Shown one piece after another: positions 61,365 to 64,000 of a DNA stretch of 64,000 nt. Both the position numbers and the translations under genes were made by a program. The DNA is from Saprospiraceae bacterium UBA7687 (lineage in GTDB: Bacteria > Bacteroidota > Bacteroidia > Chitinophagales > Saprospiraceae), in NCBI GenBank assembly GCA_002482845.1, contig DLGT01000005.1, positions 12,418 to 76,417 of the forward strand. The letters run 5' to 3'. Under the pieces are notes generated by a model that saw only the letters and a list, made by a program, of their open reading frames with translations, ran no database searches and was not told where the DNA came from. Position 1 is the stretch's first letter, and each line of letters begins with the position of its first letter.

Positions 61365-62861
61365 ATGAATCCATATATCATTAATGGTGACCAAATAGAA
61401 GTGTCAGAACTTTACAACTTGATAAAAGAAGCAAGACCTGTTTCTTTGGGACAAGATGTTTACCAAAAAATAATACTAAATCGTCAATATTTAGAGTCTC
61501 GAGTATCTGATACCGACTCGGTTATTTACGGAATAAATACAGGATTTGGATCTTTGTGCAATATTCAGATTTCAAATGAAAACTTAGAGAAACTTCAAGA
61601 AAATCTTGTACTTTCTCATGCATGTGGTATGGGAGATCTTGTACCTGAATATTTATGTAAACTCATACACTTACTTAAAATATTTAATCTTTCACACGGT
61701 TGTTCTGGTGTGAGAGTTGAATTAGTACAAAAGCTTATTGACCTGTATAATGCTGGGATTACTCCTGTTATTTACCAAATGGGTTCGCTTGGTGCATCTG
61801 GAGACCTTGCTCCTCTTGCTCACTTGAGTTTGCCATTACTTGGAGTAGGAAAAGTATATCTTGGTGGTGAAATCATGGATAGCAAAAAGGCGTTGGAAAT
61901 CAAAAACATAACATCTATTGTCTTAAAATCAAAAGAAGGTTTGGCCTTACTCAACGGCACACAATTTTCACTAGCATACGCGTCTGTTATTGTGGCAGAA
62001 GCTAAAAGCATTTTCAACCTTGCAAATAAAATTGCAGCATTATCTATGGATGCTTATGTGTGTGACATCTCTCCTTTTGACCATTTACTGCATGACATCA
62101 GACCGCACAAAGGACAACTTATCACGGCTGCACAAATTCACAAATTGCTCTCGGAAAGTGGTGTAAGAACGATTGAGAAACTCAGTGTGCAAGATCCTTA
62201 TTCTTTCCGATGTGTACCACAAGTACATGGTGCAAGTTACCAAGCGATATTACACGCAGAAGAAATTATAAATACTGAAATCAACTCGGTGACTGACAAT
62301 CCGAATGTATTTCACGAAGCAGACAAAATACTTTCTGGTGGAAATTTTCACGCTCAGCCATTGGCACTAGTCCTTGATTATCTGGCTATTGCGATGGCAG
62401 AGTTGGGGAGTATCTCCGAACGTAGAGTATATCAACTCATCAATGGAGACCGTGGCTTGCCAGCTTTTTTAACCAAATACCCTGGTCTAGACTCTGGTTT
62501 TATGATTGCTCAATATACGGCTGCTTCGATAGTAAGTCAAAACAAACAGTATTGTACACCCGCATCTGTGGACTCTATTGTGTCTAGTATGGGTCAAGAA
62601 GATCATGTGAGCATGGCCGCAAATGCCGCAACAAAAGCATACAAAGTTTTACAAAATCTTAAATCTTTGCTCGGTATTGAATTATTGACTGCTGGTCAAG
62701 CATTTGAGTTTAGAAGACCTGTCAAATCATCTGATACTCTTGAAGAAATGTACACAGAACTTAGAAGTCAAGTACCTTTTTTAGAAGAAGATAGACTTAT
62801 GCATGATGATCTTAAAACAGCCGAAAATCTGGTCAAAAAATGGGTGGAAGACGGTATTTAA
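61365..62861 (+). CDS. hutH: histidine ammonia-lyase
   Basis: Deaminates histidine to urocanate, the first step of histidine breakdown. The 498-residue protein forms its MIO cofactor from Ala144-Ser145-Gly146 in MGSLGASGDLAPLAHL. Other marks are YGINTGFGSL near the N-terminus, QDPYSFRCVPQVHGA, SVTDNPNVF and the late GQEDHVSMAANAA. Members of the same family include phenylalanine and tyrosine ammonia-lyases; the SHxxG region reading LVLSHACGMGD favours histidine (family knowledge, moderate). No hutU, hutI or hutG lies in view. The next gene overlaps its 3' end by 22 bases. Confidence 0.92.
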   Translation: MNPYIINGDQIEVSELYNLIKEARPVSLGQDVYQKIILNRQYLESRVSDTDSVIYGINTGFGSLCNIQISNENLEKLQENLVLSHACGMGDLVPEYLCKLIHLLKIFNLSHGCSGVRVELVQKLIDLYNAGITPVIYQMGSLGASGDLAPLAHLSLPLLGVGKVYLGGEIMDSKKALEIKNITSIVLKSKEGLALLNGTQFSLAYASVIVAEAKSIFNLANKIAALSMDAYVCDISPFDHLLHDIRPHKGQLITAAQIHKLLSESGVRTIEKLSVQDPYSFRCVPQVHGASYQAILHAEEIINTEINSVTDNPNVFHEADKILSGGNFHAQPLALVLDYLAIAMAELGSISERRVYQLINGDRGLPAFLTKYPGLDSGFMIAQYTAASIVSQNKQYCTPASVDSIVSSMGQEDHVSMAANAATKAYKVLQNLKSLLGIELLTAGQAFEFRRPVKSSDTLEEMYTELRSQVPFLEEDRLMHDDLKTAENLVKKWVEDGI

Positions 62862-63964
62862 TTTCACTATGCCTTCTTTTTTCGTTTTGGTTTTACACAT
62901 CAGGACAATCTCAGTATTCTGTTGGTCTTAGTTATAGTCATTCGAAGTTTATTCGTCATTCTAAAAAAAGCACGTTTGAGTCACCTACTTCATCATACTT
63001 TTGGAAAACGCATTACAGTCATAAAGTAAGTGGTAATGAAGGCTGGCACCGATATTGGAAACGACCTACTATTTCTTACAATGCACTTTACTTTCATATT
63101 GGTGACGATCGTGTATTGGGAAGTGCTTATGGTGCTTTCCCATCTATGCGATTTGATATTTTTGCTATACACAAAACCAATTTCTACTTTCATTTCGGTA
63201 CTGGCTTAGCTTATCTTAGCAAAAAGTATGACAAACTCACCAATCCAACCAACAATGCCATTGGCTCGCATTGGAATAATATCACACATCTTGGATTTGG
63301 AATTAATCAGCCAATTTACAAGAAACTTAGTTTCTCTTTAGGAACACATCTAACCCATTTCTCCAATGCGCGCACATCTTCACCTAATGCCGGCATCAAT
63401 ATGGTGGGATTTAATTTTGGGTTGGTTCAAGAAGTCGATGTGAAGTCAACAAAAGAAACAATCAATTACGACATTAAAACAGATACTACCCAAAATAGAA
63501 AAAAATGGGGAGGAGAGTTACTTCTTGGTTATGGCATTTCAGAAGCAGCAGATATTGGTGGACCAAAGTATGGTACCTACTTTGTGAATGTAGGTGGATC
63601 ATATGCATTGTCACCTTATTGGAAAATAATCGTCGGTGGAGAATATGAATACAATCAAGGTGTCTTCCAATTTTATTATCAAGACTTTATTCCCACAGAC
63701 GAAGCAAAACAAAAAGCCACAAATACTGCGGCATATCTTGCCACAGATTTAATATTCGGAAAGTTAGCCTTCAGGGTTCAATCAGGTTACTATTTACCAT
63801 TTCCTGCCCTTTCAGAAATAAATACCCCTTTTTACTTCAAAATTAACTTCAACGTCTATCCATTTCCAAGTCATTGGCCTATGAAACCATATGTCGGTGT
63901 TTTGTTAAAATCTCATATTGAAGTAGCGCAATATATGGGAATAGTTTCAGGTGTTTCGTTTTAA
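62840..63964 (+). CDS. PagL-like acyloxyacyl hydrolase / lipid A 3-O-deacylase, outer membrane
   Basis: A 374-residue outer-membrane protein starting 22 bases inside hutH in another frame. It has a signal peptide (YLISLCLLFSFWFYTSGQ). The first 200 residues contain the PagL active-site pattern: His173 and Ser175 in LTHFSNARTSSPNAGIN, matching the catalytic His-Ser pair of PagL, which removes a fatty acid from lipid A. A further 170 residues add more barrel-like strands, about twice the size of enterobacterial PagL; this longer form is common in Bacteroidota annotations. The overlap with hutH suggests translational coupling, although the functions are unrelated. Confidence 0.85.
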   Translation: MGGRRYLISLCLLFSFWFYTSGQSQYSVGLSYSHSKFIRHSKKSTFESPTSSYFWKTHYSHKVSGNEGWHRYWKRPTISYNALYFHIGDDRVLGSAYGAFPSMRFDIFAIHKTNFYFHFGTGLAYLSKKYDKLTNPTNNAIGSHWNNITHLGFGINQPIYKKLSFSLGTHLTHFSNARTSSPNAGINMVGFNFGLVQEVDVKSTKETINYDIKTDTTQNRKKWGGELLLGYGISEAADIGGPKYGTYFVNVGGSYALSPYWKIIVGGEYEYNQGVFQFYYQDFIPTDEAKQKATNTAAYLATDLIFGKLAFRVQSGYYLPFPALSEINTPFYFKINFNVYPFPSHWPMKPYVGVLLKSHIEVAQYMGIVSGVSF

Positions 63965-64000
63965 TTGGTCATACTTTGGGAGTGTAGAATACTTTGTGTA

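Noticed and set aside
1..64000. CRISPR array, prophage, integrase with attachment sites, or intact insertion sequence
   Set aside because: No regularly spaced identical repeats, and no integrase, capsid, transposase or cas-like protein among the genes. The single tRNA is not flanked by a recognisable att duplication.

Overview
The window is an AT-rich chromosomal segment of a Bacteroidota bacterium, most likely from the Saprospiria or a nearby class (the class is inference). The phylum call rests on several things seen in the sequence: the promoter box TAnnTTTG in front of many genes, the near absence of Shine-Dalgarno sequences, two secreted proteins with type IX secretion (T9SS) C-terminal domains, SprB-type repeats, a class I ketol-acid reductoisomerase of the fungal kind and a mitochondrial-type citrate synthase. 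Almost all of it is housekeeping sequence. No phage, plasmid, CRISPR array or intact insertion sequence is visible.

Layout. 1-6.9 kb: partial citrate synthase, gltX, a polysaccharide deacetylase, a START-domain protein, dnaX, a TonB-like protein with a coupled 56-aa lipoprotein, and a tRNA with anticodon CAU. 7-17.4 kb: a peroxiredoxin, then a branched-chain amino acid locus leuA-leuC-leuD-leuB / ilvD-ilvB-ilvN-ilvC. It encodes every step from pyruvate (or 2-oxobutyrate) to the 2-oxo acids and ends in a strong terminator. A structured non-coding element separates leuB from ilvD. 17.5-21.5 kb: a 1323-aa SprB-repeat surface protein. 21.9-31.6 kb: gyrB; an operon-like run of a small membrane protein, mutL, two rhomboid proteases and an endonuclease/exonuclease/phosphatase-family protein; an outer-membrane barrel; trmB; and a polyprenyl synthase. 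31.9-38.5 kb: a lipoprotein, a T9SS-exported M4 metalloprotease, and a SulP transporter plus beta-carbonic anhydrase pair that looks like a bicarbonate module. 38.5-46.8 kb: an RluA-family enzyme, a 50-aa membrane protein, an alanine-dehydrogenase-like protein with doubtful active-site residues, a repeat-rich islet around an uncharacterised 333-aa gene, tsaE, and a GMC dehydrogenase with its Tat lipoprotein partner. 47.1-52.6 kb: a tripartite RND efflux operon. 52.8-64 kb: nhaC, lon, a carboxypeptidase-regulatory-like secreted protein, metF, murI, two tandem OmpH/Skp chaperones, hutH and a PagL-like lipid A deacylase overlapping hutH.

Themes. Envelope work dominates: T9SS cargo, Skp-like chaperones, efflux, lipid A editing, rhomboids and TonB. 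Promoter boxes allow several starts to be moved downstream of the longest possible ORF (leuA, dnaX, ald-like, ompH, polyprenyl synthase), and a terminator does the same for murI. The least explained stretch is 41.8-43.9 kb, between the ald-like gene and tsaE. It holds short direct repeats, a duplicated 67-bp unit ending in a self-complementary hairpin, and an orphan protein. I did not find a convincing new multi-gene system. The best leads are that islet, the leuB-ilvD element, the tRNA T-loop and the ald-like enzyme.
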